A stretch of 64,000 nt of DNA, from the NCBI RefSeq assembly GCF_000523235.1, contig NZ_CP006850.1, forward strand, positions 3,968,001-4,032,000. Reading direction: 5' to 3'. Positions 54,278 through 63,187 of the stretch are shown in pieces (positions within the stretch are counted from its first letter, which is position 1; every line of letters begins with the position of its first letter). Under the pieces are notes generated by a model that was given only the letters and a program-made list of their open reading frames with translations, was not told where the DNA came from and searched no databases. Both the position numbers and the translations under genes were made by a program. Source of the stretch: Nocardia nova SH22a (GTDB lineage: Bacteria; Actinomycetota; Actinomycetes; Mycobacteriales; Mycobacteriaceae).

Positions 54278-54874
54278 ATGACCAGGTCCACACTCCATGT
54301 CGCGCGGACCGCCTCGTCGGTGATCGATCTACCGGCGGCCGAGGACGCGGCCCGCGCGTTTCTCACCGCGCTCGGCATGGATCTCACCAGCGACCACCTG
54401 CAGGCCACGCCGCGGCGAATGGCCAGCGCGTATGCCGAGCTGTTCACGCCGCGATCGTTCGCACTGACCACCTTCCCGAACGAGGAGGGGTACGACGAAC
54501 TCGTGCTCGCCCGGCGTATCCCGTTGCGATCGGTGTGCGAGCACCACCTGCTGCCCTTCGTCGGCGTCGCGCACGTCGGCTATCTACCCGGTGAGCGCAT
54601 CCTCGGTCTGTCCAAGCTGGCCCGCGTGGTCGAACACTTCTCCAGCCGGCCGCAGGTTCAGGAACGCCTGACCAAACAGATCGCCGACTGGCTGACCGAG
54701 CAGCTGCAGCCTCGCGGTGTCGGTGTGGTCATCGAGGCCGAACATTCGTGCATGACCTTGCGCGGGGTTCACGCCATCGGCACCAGCACCGTCACCTCGA
54801 CACTGCTGGGCGCCCTGCGGGAGGACGCTCGATCTCGCCAGGAGTTCCTCTCGCTCACCGCGGTGACTTCCTGA
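54278..54874 (+). CDS. folE: GTP cyclohydrolase I (FolE)
   Basis: 198 residues. Type IA family. Zinc ligands are intact: Cys and His in SVCEHHLLPF near residues 87-92, and Cys in EHSCMTLRG near 159; GLSKLARVVEHFSSRPQVQE is also present. It makes dihydroneopterin triphosphate from GTP, the first step to folate or tetrahydropterins. Position is odd: it ends a TGACA-controlled catabolic operon, away from any folate gene, and is probably a second copy. It might supply a pterin cofactor to a hydroxylase, or have been recruited for another reaction. ATG 54278 follows CGGAGC. Confidence 0.9.
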   Translation: MTRSTLHVARTASSVIDLPAAEDAARAFLTALGMDLTSDHLQATPRRMASAYAELFTPRSFALTTFPNEEGYDELVLARRIPLRSVCEHHLLPFVGVAHVGYLPGERILGLSKLARVVEHFSSRPQVQERLTKQIADWLTEQLQPRGVGVVIEAEHSCMTLRGVHAIGTSTVTSTLLGALREDARSRQEFLSLTAVTS

Positions 54875-54900
54875 GCCGTCGCTGTATACGCGGACATCCG

Positions 54901-54934
54901 GGGGCCGGGCGGCGAGTTCCGCCGCCCGGGCCCC
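54901..54934. terminator. bidirectional terminator
   Basis: A near-perfect 15-bp GC stem (GGGGCCGGGCGGCG and its near complement) with a short loop lies between the convergent folE and DoxX genes. Confidence 0.75.
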
Positions 54935-54948
54935 GACGAAACAGTCTC

Positions 54949-55461
54949 CTACGCGGAGCTCGGCCGGTAGAACACCAGCAACTGGCCGATTCCGCCGACG
55001 AGCCCAATCCCCGCCGAGATCCCGAGTCCGGCCCAGCCGGCACACCAGTTGTGGCCCCAGATCGCCCAATCGAGGCTGAATCGCCCGGCGCCGATGGTCG
55101 CGACACTCACGGCGCCGACGGCCAATACGAGGTTGTACTCCCAGCCTTCCTTGACGATGAAGAAGCCGTTACCCCGGTGTACCGTCCACCCGGCGACCAG
55201 CATGAGTGCTACGAATCCGGCGGCCGGAACCGGGGTCAGGAGTCCGGCGGCCAGCGCGAGTCCCGCGCCGATCTCGGTGATCGCCGCCAACCACGCGTGC
55301 ATCGCGCCGGGCTTCATCCCGATGCTGTCGAACCACCGTCCGGTACCCGGGATCCGCCCGCCCGAGAAGACCTTGTTGTATCCGTGTGCGGCCATCGTGA
55401 GCCCGAGGCACAACCGTAGGATCAATACGCCCACATCGAACGCGTAGTGGTCGGCCGTCAT
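54949..55461 (-). CDS. DoxX-family membrane protein
   Basis: 170 residues, four predicted membrane helices. DoxX features: LILRLCLGLTMAAHGYNKVF, then GAMHAWLAAITEIGAGLALAAGLLTP and LMLVAGWTVHRGNGFF. DoxX proteins are small quinone- or thiosulfate-linked or redox-homeostasis membrane proteins; the exact role is unknown. The start at 55461 follows GAGGACG. An upstream in-frame Met exists within polar sequence. A TGACA box lies 150 bp upstream, so it joins the regulon. Confidence 0.85.
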   Translation of the reverse strand: MTADHYAFDVGVLILRLCLGLTMAAHGYNKVFSGGRIPGTGRWFDSIGMKPGAMHAWLAAITEIGAGLALAAGLLTPVPAAGFVALMLVAGWTVHRGNGFFIVKEGWEYNLVLAVGAVSVATIGAGRFSLDWAIWGHNWCAGWAGLGISAGIGLVGGIGQLLVFYRPSSA

Positions 55462-55613
55462 CTCTTCGTCCTCTCGATCCATCTGCTGGGCAGATGCACC
55501 CGCGTCAGGCTTTCCGGATCGATCGAGCCGCAGGTCGAGAGGTGACCGAAAAGGCCTGTGCCGGTGTGATTTTCGTGCCCGGCCGACGCCCCTCGTGAAG
55601 GCGTCGAACATTC

Positions 55614-55631
55614 TGACAATTAACAGTGTCA
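55614..55631 (-). promoter_or_regulatory. TGACA box upstream of the DoxX gene
   Basis: The exact repeat; on the minus strand it reads TGACACTGTTAATTGTCA, directly after a TATAAC -10. It is the rightmost box found. Confidence 0.75.
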
Positions 55632-55674
55632 GTTATAGCACGGCAGCAGGCCCCGACGGCGTTCGGACTCCGGC

Positions 55675-55884
55675 CTACTCGTCACTCCACAGCGTCCTGC
55701 ACGGCAATGGGGGCAGATCCGCTCGCGCGTGCCGATCGACGCGAACTCGGTATCCCCGACTTCTCATCGCGTCGGTGAAACGAGCCACCTCGGCACCTGT
55801 CGCCGCGTACTCGAGCCGCATTTCTCCCGCGGCGCAATCGAAACGAATCTCGACGCTGTGAATTGTCTCGGCTGTCGGCCGCAT
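55675..55884 (-). CDS. small unknown protein downstream of an esterase
   Basis: 69 residues; I do not recognise it. Alternating acidic and basic blocks (IHSVEIRFDCAAGEMRLEYA, then EVARFTDAMRSRGYRVRVDR). No signal or membrane segment. GGAG precedes the ATG at 55884. It follows the esterase stop by 42 bp on the same strand, so the two are probably co-transcribed. It could be a small modulator of the esterase. Confidence 0.55.
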   Translation of the reverse strand: MRPTAETIHSVEIRFDCAAGEMRLEYAATGAEVARFTDAMRSRGYRVRVDRHARADLPPLPCRTLWSDE

Positions 55885-55926
55885 CCGTACTCCGTTCCGG
55901 CGCCTATCCGGCGTGTGCCATTCGTG

Positions 55927-56898
55927 TCACGAGTCGCCGAGCAGTCGGTCGATCCAGGCCGTGCGGGCCTCGGCAGCCTTTTGCGAGAGCGCCGCGTGCG
56001 GTGCGAGATCGGCGAATCCGTGGAAACCGCCGGGCCATACATGCAACTCGGCCTGCCCACCCGCCGCCCACAGCGCCGACGCGTAGGCGGCATCCTCATC
56101 GCGGAATACTTCCGCCGAGCCGCAATCGATGAATGCGGGAGGTAATCCGGAGAGGTCGGTCGCGCGGGCCGGTGCGGCATAGATCGAGACGTTGTCGGTT
56201 CCTCGCCGCTCGCCGAGGAGAGCGGTCCACGCCATGATGTTGGTCGCGCGATCCCAGATCCCGGCGCCCACGATCTGCTCCGCGGACGCCGTGTCGTTGC
56301 GGTCGTCGATCATGGGGCACTGCAGCATCTGGCCGATCAGCTCCGGGCCCTGCCGGTCACGGGCCAGCAAAGCGACCCCGGCCGCGAGCCCGCCGCCCGC
56401 GCTCGCCCCGGCGACGAGGATCCGCTCCCGATCGATGCCGAGTTCGACGGCGTGCTCGGCCATCCACAACAAGCCGGCGTAGGAGTCCTCGACCGGATAC
56501 GGGTCCGGAAATTCCGGTGCCAGCCGGTATTCGACCGTCACCAGCACGGCATCGTGTTCGCGGATCCACGGCGCCGTCACCGCGAGCCCCATACTCCGAT
56601 TCCCGGTGATCATGCCACCGCCGTGAATGTGGTAGATCCCCGGACCCAGGCCGTTGTGGTCCGGCCGCGCTATGACCGAGACGACGATATCGTCACCCCG
56701 ATATCCGGGGATCGTCACATCGCGCTGAACCAGGCCCGCGTCCTCCGCCCGGAAGCTCGCACCCTCGAGTTCGGTCAACCGCCGCAATTGCGGGAGCATC
56801 TCGCGCGTGACGGTCGCCGGCATGCGCTCGTGGATGACGACGAGTGCGGCCTCGAGTTCGGGATCGAACGGAGGGCGGGAAACTTGACCGGGCAACAA
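55927..56898 (-). CDS. HSL-family alpha/beta hydrolase (esterase), paralogue of 5273-6253
   Basis: 323 residues. YHIHGGGMITG oxyanion motif, nucleophile VAGASAGGGLAAG, ELHVWPGGFHGFAD at the end. It shares long blocks with the prp-linked esterase. The TTG at 56898 is preferred: a very good AAAGGAG lies just upstream, and it gives an N-terminus matching the paralogue. An ATG at 56943 would add 15 residues. It is divergent from the PknK-like gene. Confidence 0.83.
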   Translation of the reverse strand: MLPGQVSRPPFDPELEAALVVIHERMPATVTREMLPQLRRLTELEGASFRAEDAGLVQRDVTIPGYRGDDIVVSVIARPDHNGLGPGIYHIHGGGMITGNRSMGLAVTAPWIREHDAVLVTVEYRLAPEFPDPYPVEDSYAGLLWMAEHAVELGIDRERILVAGASAGGGLAAGVALLARDRQGPELIGQMLQCPMIDDRNDTASAEQIVGAGIWDRATNIMAWTALLGERRGTDNVSIYAAPARATDLSGLPPAFIDCGSAEVFRDEDAAYASALWAAGGQAELHVWPGGFHGFADLAPHAALSQKAAEARTAWIDRLLGDS

Positions 56899-57128
56899 CG
56901 GTACTCCTTTTGTAAACTGCGAATTCGGGAGCGCTGTCACCATGCTCACATCGCCGCCGACCCTCGAGTAACCGCCATACGCGGCAGAAGTGCGGCATTG
57001 TCGCCGCCGATCACGCGCCCCGCCACCGGAGCATCCAGGCATTCCGCGGCGCCGAACTCCACCCGAAGCACCAGGCTTCCGGCTCGGGCCGCGCGATATG
57101 CTGGGATACCCCGAAGCAGGACGCTGGG

Positions 57129-60100
57129 ATGGGTGAAATCGAGGCGGATCGGACGCAACGCGATGTGATGTCCATGGTGTCGGCGGAACTCGCAGATGCC
57201 GGGTTCACCGATGCTCACGAGGTCGGCTCCGGAGGATTCGGGCTGGTCTTCCGATGCACCCAGACCGATCTGGACCGAACCGTCGCGGTCAAAGTACTCA
57301 CCGCCACCTCCGAACAGGACAACACCCAGCGGTTCGTTCGCGAACAGCAGGCCATGGGCCGACTGACCGGACATCCCAATGTCGCGGACATACTGCAGGT
57401 CGGCGTCACCGCAACCGGTATGCCGTATCTGGTCATGCCCTACTACCGGCACGGCTCGCTGGATTCCCTGCTCCGGCAGCAGGGCCCGCTACCCGCGCGG
57501 GAGGTCCTGCGGGTAGGGGTGAAGATCGCGGGGGTACTCGAAACCGCGCACGGTATGGGGATCCTGCATCGGGACGTGAAGCCGGGCAACATCCTCATCA
57601 CCGACTACGGCGAGCCCGTGCTCACCGACTTCGGGATAGCTCGCGTCGCACACGGCTTCCGTACCACCACGGGGGCCATCGCGGGATCGCCGGCGTTCGT
57701 CGCGCCGGAAGTCCTGTCGGGGGAGCAGCCCACTCCCGCCGTCGATGTGTACGCGCTCGGTGCGACACTGTTCGCTGCACTGACCGGTCACGCGGCCTTC
57801 GAGCGGCACACCGGTGAGCAGGTGGTCGCGCAGTTCTTGCGGATAACGTCGCAGGCGGCGCCGGACCTGCGTGAGCACGGCATCCCCGCGGACATCTCGC
57901 AGGTCATCGAGCAGGCCATGGCCCGCATGCCCGAGGACCGGCCCTCGGCGGCCGCTTTCGGCGACGCCTTGCGGCAGGCGCAGGCCCGCCACGACTGGGC
58001 TGTCGACGAGATGGCGACACCGCCCGCGTCCGGCACGCACGGCCCCGGCAATCGATTCCTGCTGGGATCGCCGGGCATCGACAACGCGCCGGCGGCGACC
58101 GGCAACGGGTCCGCTCGAGGAGCGACCCTGCCCGTCGAACTGACCAGCTTCATCGGCCGGCGCACCGAAGTGGCCGAGGCGAAGGCTCTGCTCGCGAACC
58201 GGAGACTGCTCACGCTGACCGGTATCGGCGGAGCCGGCAAAACCCGGCTCGCGCTACGGGTGGCAGCGGCTGTCGAGCGCGGCATGGCCGACGGGGTGCG
58301 AGTGGTCTGGCTCGGTGAGCTGCGCGACGGTGCCCTGCTGCCCGCGGAGATCGCCGCCGCCATGGGCTTGACGAGCCGGGAGCGGCCGATTCTCGACGCG
58401 CTGATCGACTTTCTGGCGCCGCGGGAACTGCTGGTGGTTCTCGACAACTGTGAACAGATCATCGATGAGGCGGCAAAGGTGGTCGCGGCGCTCCTCGGAG
58501 CGTGTCCGAGACTTCGAATTCTCGCAACCAGCCGTGAAGTCCTCGGCGTCGACGGCGAGGCGGTGCTGTGGCTGCCGCCGTTGTCGGTTCCGGATCGCGA
58601 CCGGCGCCTCTCGCTGCGGACAGCGCATCGCTACGACGCGCTCGGGTTGTTCGCCGACCGGGCTGCCACAGCCGTGCCGGATTTCGCGCTGACCGACGAC
58701 AACGTCGCCACAGTCAGCGAAATATGCCGCCAGCTGGACGGTTTGCCGCTCGCTATCGAACTGGCGGCCGCCCGGCTGCGTACTCTGTCGCCGGATCAGA
58801 TCCTGCGGCGATTGGCGGATCGGTTCGCGCTACTCACCCGCGGCAGCCGCACCGCACCGAGCCGACAGCAAACGCTGCGACTGTGCGTCGACTGGAGTTA
58901 TTCGCTGTGTACGTCGGCCGAACAGGCGGTCTGGAGACATTTGTCGGTCTTCGCCGGAAGTTTCGAGATCGACGCCGCCGAGGATCTGTGTGTCGGCGAG
59001 TTGGGTGCCGAGCAGCTTCTCGACATCCTGTCGGGGCTGGTCGACAAGTCCATCGTGCTCCGCGAGGACACCGGCGCGAGCGTGCGGTTCTGTCTGCTCG
59101 AGACGGTGCGGGACTACGGCCGCGACAAGCTCACCGAATCCGGACATCATCTCGAACTCCGGCGGCGACACCGGGATTGGTACCGGCAGCTGGCCGCGGC
59201 GTTCGAAGCCGATTGGAGCAGTCCGCGTCAACTCGACTGGATCGACCGACTCGACCGAGAGCAGCCCAACTTGCGCGAGGCGCTGCAATTCAGCGTTGCC
59301 GACGATGCCGAACCCAGTGCGGGATTGGCTATGGCAACGTCACTACAATTGTTCTGGTTCGCCCGCGGGCAGCTGGGGGAGGCGCGTTACTGGCTCGGTC
59401 GTGCCCTCGCGATCAGTCAGGGAGCGTCTACGGCATTGCGTGCCAAGGCATTACAGGGTGCGATCGTGGCCGCCGACGTTCAAGGCGACTCGGACGGAGC
59501 CGCTGGTCTGGTCGCTGAAACGCGAACCCTGACAGACCGTGCCACCGATCCGACGGCATACCCCTTCGCGAACTTGGCACTGGGATTGCATGCGGTATTC
59601 GGCGGCGAGTCCGCCCGTGCGATCGGCCTGCTGGAAACATGCCTGGCCGGATTCGCGGCACAGCACGACGATTACGGTCAGGTCGTCACATTTCTGGCAC
59701 TCGGATGGGTCTACCAATCGCAGGGGGACAGCAGGGCCGCTCTCGTTCACCACCGGAAGGCACTGGCCTCGGCCGAAGCCCACGGTGATCTGATCAACCA
59801 GGAATCCGCATTATGGGCTCTGGCTGTTGTCAGCTCGCAGGAAGGTGACCGCAACGGCGCGGTGGAAATGCTGCGGAAGGCATTGCGGTTGTCGAGAGGC
59901 AAGCAGGTTCCGCTTCTGGCCGCGTCCGCCCTCGAGACGCTGGCATGGATCGCCTGCTCGGACGGCGACATGCGGCGGGCGGCGGTTCTGATGGGAGCGT
60001 CCGCGGCGTTGTCCTCTCTGCCGGGCACCGCGCCGATGCTGTTGCCGAAGCTGGCCGTCCACCATGAGCGCACCGAACTGCTGGTCAAGCGGGCGCTCGG

Positions 60101-60413
60101 CACTCGCCGTTTCGATACCGCGTTCAGCGAGGGCCGGGCCATGGACCAAGACGCCGCTATCGCCTTCGCCTTGGACGACAGCCCATCCCGCGTATCGGCC
60201 CCCACCAACACGCCGGGCGAACTGACGAAGCGGGAATACCAGGTCGCGAGCTTGGTCGCCGAAGGCCTGACCAACAAGGCCATCGCCGCCCGCCTGGTCA
60301 TCTCGCAACGCACCGTCGACGGACACGTCGAACACATCTTGACCAAACTCGAATTCACTTCCCGCGCACAGATTGCCGCGTGGGTCGCCGAGCGGGGGAC
60401 ACCCACCGGCTGA
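57129..60413 (+). CDS. pknK: PknK-like Ser/Thr kinase-STAND ATPase-LuxR regulator
   Basis: 1094 residues; domain order and length match mycobacterial PknK. The N-terminal Ser/Thr kinase spans about 20-285: GSGGFGLVF, VAVKVL, HRDVKPGN near 147, and LTDFGIARV near 168. A STAND/NB-ARC-like ATPase follows at about 345-640: Walker A GIGGAGKT near 364, Walker B LLVVLDNCEQ, GLPLAIELAAARLR. Then a TPR-like helical region (about 720-980) and a C-terminal LuxR HTH: ELTKREYQVASLVAEGLTNK near 1031, then TVDGHVEHILTKLEF. It probably couples phosphorylation and ligand sensing to transcription. In M. tuberculosis pknK borders the virS-mymA region, which also has a BVMO and a lipase. Here it faces an esterase gene, its likely nearest target. 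Confidence 0.9.
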   Translation: MGEIEADRTQRDVMSMVSAELADAGFTDAHEVGSGGFGLVFRCTQTDLDRTVAVKVLTATSEQDNTQRFVREQQAMGRLTGHPNVADILQVGVTATGMPYLVMPYYRHGSLDSLLRQQGPLPAREVLRVGVKIAGVLETAHGMGILHRDVKPGNILITDYGEPVLTDFGIARVAHGFRTTTGAIAGSPAFVAPEVLSGEQPTPAVDVYALGATLFAALTGHAAFERHTGEQVVAQFLRITSQAAPDLREHGIPADISQVIEQAMARMPEDRPSAAAFGDALRQAQARHDWAVDEMATPPASGTHGPGNRFLLGSPGIDNAPAATGNGSARGATLPVELTSFIGRRTEVAEAKALLANRRLLTLTGIGGAGKTRLALRVAAAVERGMADGVRVVWLGELRDGALLPAEIAAAMGLTSRERPILDALIDFLAPRELLVVLDNCEQIIDEAAKVVAALLGACPRLRILATSREVLGVDGEAVLWLPPLSVPDRDRRLSLRTAHRYDALGLFADRAATAVPDFALTDDNVATVSEICRQLDGLPLAIELAAARLRTLSPDQILRRLADRFALLTRGSRTAPSRQQTLRLCVDWSYSLCTSAEQAVWRHLSVFAGSFEIDAAEDLCVGELGAEQLLDILSGLVDKSIVLREDTGASVRFCLLETVRDYGRDKLTESGHHLELRRRHRDWYRQLAAAFEADWSSPRQLDWIDRLDREQPNLREALQFSVADDAEPSAGLAMATSLQLFWFARGQLGEARYWLGRALAISQGASTALRAKALQGAIVAADVQGDSDGAAGLVAETRTLTDRATDPTAYPFANLALGLHAVFGGESARAIGLLETCLAGFAAQHDDYGQVVTFLALGWVYQSQGDSRAALVHHRKALASAEAHGDLINQESALWALAVVSSQEGDRNGAVEMLRKALRLSRGKQVPLLAASALETLAWIACSDGDMRRAAVLMGASAALSSLPGTAPMLLPKLAVHHERTELLVKRALGTRRFDTAFSEGRAMDQDAAIAFALDDSPSRVSAPTNTPGELTKREYQVASLVAEGLTNKAIAARLVISQRTVDGHVEHILTKLEFTSRAQIAAWVAERGTPTG

Positions 60414-60451
60414 CTCCGAACCTACGACAACTTGTCACCTGGCCGACCGGG

Positions 60452-60703
60452 TTACGGCGCCGAGCCGAACGCGGTCATCTTCGTGATCTCGATCGGGCCC
60501 GACCAGCCACAGGGCAACCCGCACACCCCCTCGCTCGTTATCGAGGTCTTTCCATCCGCGTACACCGTAGCGACGAGAAACGCGTGCGCCGCGTAGCCGC
60601 ATTCCGGACAGGATCCGAAATGGTCGAGGACCTCTCGTCGGTGCTGATCCACGATCGCCGCGGACCAGGCGCGGGAATCGCGGGGCTGACATTCGTCTTT
60701 CAT
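60452..60703 (-). CDS. small cysteine-rich unknown protein
   Basis: 83 residues. Two Cys clusters, SCPECGYAAHAF near residue 31 and GVCGLPCGWSG near 62, suggest a small zinc ribbon. No other domain. The start at 60703 follows GAGGATG. The longer upstream frame is Arg-rich and looks non-coding. It is convergent with the PknK-like gene, 38 bp away. Function unknown. Confidence 0.6.
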   Translation of the reverse strand: MKDECQPRDSRAWSAAIVDQHRREVLDHFGSCPECGYAAHAFLVATVYADGKTSITSEGVCGLPCGWSGPIEITKMTAFGSAP

Positions 60704-61043
60704 TTCATCCTCGCGGTGACGCGTGTCCGTACAGGAGACTCCTGTGTCGGGTTGCGAGCGGCCTGTCCACTCGGCGGTGTGACCATCGTCTCGCGGCGGC
60801 TGAACCGGAGAAACCGCCGTTCGTAGCAGCTTTCGGCGATATCTCCGCCGGTTGTCGGGAGCACGAGCGACGGGTGATCCGAAGCGCACTGCCCGCGGAC
60901 GCACGGTCGCGCGCGAACGGCGGTCGAGCTGAGCGAAATTCGCCACAAACGGCGGTCGCGCCGCGACAAGCCACAGGGAATCGTGATGGGCGACACATTA
61001 ATCTCTGCCGCTGTATAGCTCGGAAGTCCCTGCAGGAGAAGCA

Positions 61044-61586
61044 ATGCCCACCACCGATCAGACTCTCAACCCGGTCAACCTCTGGACACGACGCCGTCCC
61101 GCGCCCGGCCCCAGCGTGGCGGCCATCGGCGCCGTCTGCGTCTTCGTCAGCCTCGTGGGTCCGGTGTGGACTCGCGTGCCCGCGAATCCGACGACCGGCC
61201 TCTCGGCGGCGCAGCTCGACTTCAGCCAGCTGGCGGCCACGGTCACCTCCGGCGCGGCGCCGAGCACGTGGCTGCAGCACAGCTACTTCTCCTGGCTGGC
61301 CTGGACCCTGATGAGCGCCACCATCATCGCCTTCGCAGGCTGCATGGGCGCCGCCCGGCGCCGCTGGAGCCTCGCGCTCGCTGTCCTCGGAGTGGCCGGA
61401 TTGGTCGTCACCGTCGTAGCGCTGAAAGGCACCATGAGTTGGTCGCAGGCGTGGGATGCCCGCGGCATGATGCAACAACAGCTCGGCATCGGGTGCGTGC
61501 TCACCCTGATCGGCTACCTGCTGATCCCCGTCGGCGCGATCGTCGCGATGTCGCGCCGGGTACGGTCCGGCGGCGCCTCCGCCTGA
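61044..61586 (+). CDS. four-helix membrane protein of unknown function
   Basis: 180 residues. Helices near 25-43 (VAAIGAVCVFVSLVGPV), 85-105, 110-128 (LALAVLGVAGLVVTVVALKG) and 147-170. The loop between helices 1 and 2 is polar with SAAQLDFSQLAA. GCAGGAG precedes the ATG. No family is recognised. Confidence 0.7.
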   Translation: MPTTDQTLNPVNLWTRRRPAPGPSVAAIGAVCVFVSLVGPVWTRVPANPTTGLSAAQLDFSQLAATVTSGAAPSTWLQHSYFSWLAWTLMSATIIAFAGCMGAARRRWSLALAVLGVAGLVVTVVALKGTMSWSQAWDARGMMQQQLGIGCVLTLIGYLLIPVGAIVAMSRRVRSGGASA

Positions 61587-61884
61587 CCGGTGCTCGACCG
61601 CTGAGCGGGCATCGTGCGTCGCGACATCACGATCAACGGCTGCGAGAATCCCGATGTCGCGGCGATGATGCTCGCGCGGGCCGACCCCACACCGGCGTCG
61701 GCCCGGACATCCACCAGCTCCACGGTGCTGGTATGCGATAAGGCCCGGCATCCGGCGCGGGTGTACTCGCCGAGAGTCCCGCTACCGGAAACAGGTATGC
61801 GAGGGGGTAGTTCAACCGTCGTGCCGCCGCTCACCGGCGACCAGGCTGAATGTGTTCCATCGACAACGTCGCTCGGAGGATTCG

Positions 61885-62328
61885 ATGTCTGCACCCACAC
61901 TTCACCCCACCCCGCACGGCGCCACCACGGCCACCGAAGAGATCTTCATGATCCAGCGATGCGCGAAGTGTGACAAGGTATTCGCGCCGTCGACCGCGGG
62001 ATGCTCCTCGTGCGCCTCGGACGATCTGGAACCGGTAGCGTCATCGGGCGCCGGCTCGGTCGTGTCGTGGCGGGTGGTGGACCGTGCGGGCGCCCGCGGT
62101 GGGCCGGTACCGTTGACGGTCGCGATAGTGGAGCTCGACGAGGGACCGTGGGTCTACACCTGCCTGGAAGGCGAGGTGCCTTTGCTCCCGGAGCGCCCGG
62201 TGCGGGTGCATTTCCAGCCATATCCGCGAGACGACAGGTTCCCCGTCTTCCTGGTGTGCGCCGATCCCGAGCACACGTGGTGCCGACCCCACTTCTCAGG
62301 AGTGTCGGACTCCGCTGTCGGCCGGTAG
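61885..62328 (+). CDS. DUF35 OB-fold/zinc-ribbon protein
   Basis: 147 residues. Zinc ribbon CAKCDKVF...CSSCASDD, then OB-fold (SVVSWRVVDRAG, WVYTCLEGEVPLLP). It is the third DUF35 module in the window but has no thiolase gene beside it, so its partner is elsewhere. CGGAGG precedes ATG 61885. Its last 33 bp overlap the convergent GntR gene. Confidence 0.75.
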   Translation: MSAPTLHPTPHGATTATEEIFMIQRCAKCDKVFAPSTAGCSSCASDDLEPVASSGAGSVVSWRVVDRAGARGGPVPLTVAIVELDEGPWVYTCLEGEVPLLPERPVRVHFQPYPRDDRFPVFLVCADPEHTWCRPHFSGVSDSAVGR

Positions 62329-63003
62329 CACGCCGCCGGTGCCGCCGACGTTTTCGACGACGACACCGAGGATGTTGTGCAAGCTGTTGTTGACGTGAAC
62401 GGCGGTGGCCTGTGCGGCGAGTTCTTCGTTGCCGTCGTGGATGGCACGGCAGATCGCCAGATGTTCTTCGATGGTCTGGAGCATGCGGTTGGGTGTGCCA
62501 CGGGCGATATGCCGCAAACGACGGAGGTTGCCTCGCAGCGATCCGAGCGCCTCGGCCAGATACGGATTCGCAGTGCCGTGCAGGATCGCGGTGTCCATTC
62601 GGTCGATCAGCGCGTAGTAGGCGTCCAGATGCTCGTCGACCGCGGGTGCCGAGCCGAGAAGCTCACGCTGCGACTCGAATTCGGCGCGCAGGCGACCGAA
62701 CACCTCGCGGTCCTGCGCACGCGCGCTCAGGCGGGCGAGGTAGGTTTCCAGCGCTTCGCGCGCTTGGAAAAGGTGGACGACATCCGCCAGCGCGATGTCA
62801 CTGACGAACGCACCACGACCGGCGGTGACCCGCGCGAGCCCCTCGCGCGTGAGACGTTGCACCGCTTCGCGTAGCGGTGTGCGTGAGACGCCGAGTCGCT
62901 CGGCGAGGCGGACCTCGTTGAGATGCGTACCGGCGGGCAGATCTCCGCGGATGATCTCCTCCGCGAGTTGCTCGTACACCCGTTCGCCCTGACTCGTGCC
63001 CAT
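62296..63003 (-). CDS. GntR-family regulator (FadR/FCD subfamily)
   Basis: 235 residues. N-terminal winged HTH: EQLAEEIIRGDLPAGTHLNE, then VRLAERLGVSRTPLREAVQR. The C-terminal FCD helical domain has metal/ligand-type residues (LDAYYALIDRMDTAI, EHLAICRAI). Start 63003 follows GGAGAGG. It is divergent from a PrpB-like lyase, with GTGTACAC and TGTATACA palindromes in the gap, so it probably represses that lyase and itself, sensing an organic acid. Confidence 0.9.
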   Translation of the reverse strand: MGTSQGERVYEQLAEEIIRGDLPAGTHLNEVRLAERLGVSRTPLREAVQRLTREGLARVTAGRGAFVSDIALADVVHLFQAREALETYLARLSARAQDREVFGRLRAEFESQRELLGSAPAVDEHLDAYYALIDRMDTAILHGTANPYLAEALGSLRGNLRRLRHIARGTPNRMLQTIEEHLAICRAIHDGNEELAAQATAVHVNNSLHNILGVVVENVGGTGGVLPADSGVRHS

Positions 63004-63046
63004 GTTCACCTCTCCGTAGGTCGTTCTTGACTCTACAACTCCAAGG

Positions 63047-63086
63047 TGTACACAATGTCCTCGGACTGCACTACACGCTGTATACA
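63047..63086. promoter_or_regulatory. putative GntR operators
   Basis: Two 8-bp palindromes, GTGTACAC (63047-63054) and TGTATACA (63079-63086), lie 32 bp apart in the divergent gap. Similar TGT-ACA cores are common for FCD-type GntR repressors. Confidence 0.5.
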
Positions 63087-63187
63087 CAGTGGAAACACGG
63101 GTTACGCAGGGCACTTTATCCGAGAACGTGGTGCCGTCGGCTCGGTTCTCCAGGCCACGCTCCACCCGGGAAGGGAAACCGACAAGC

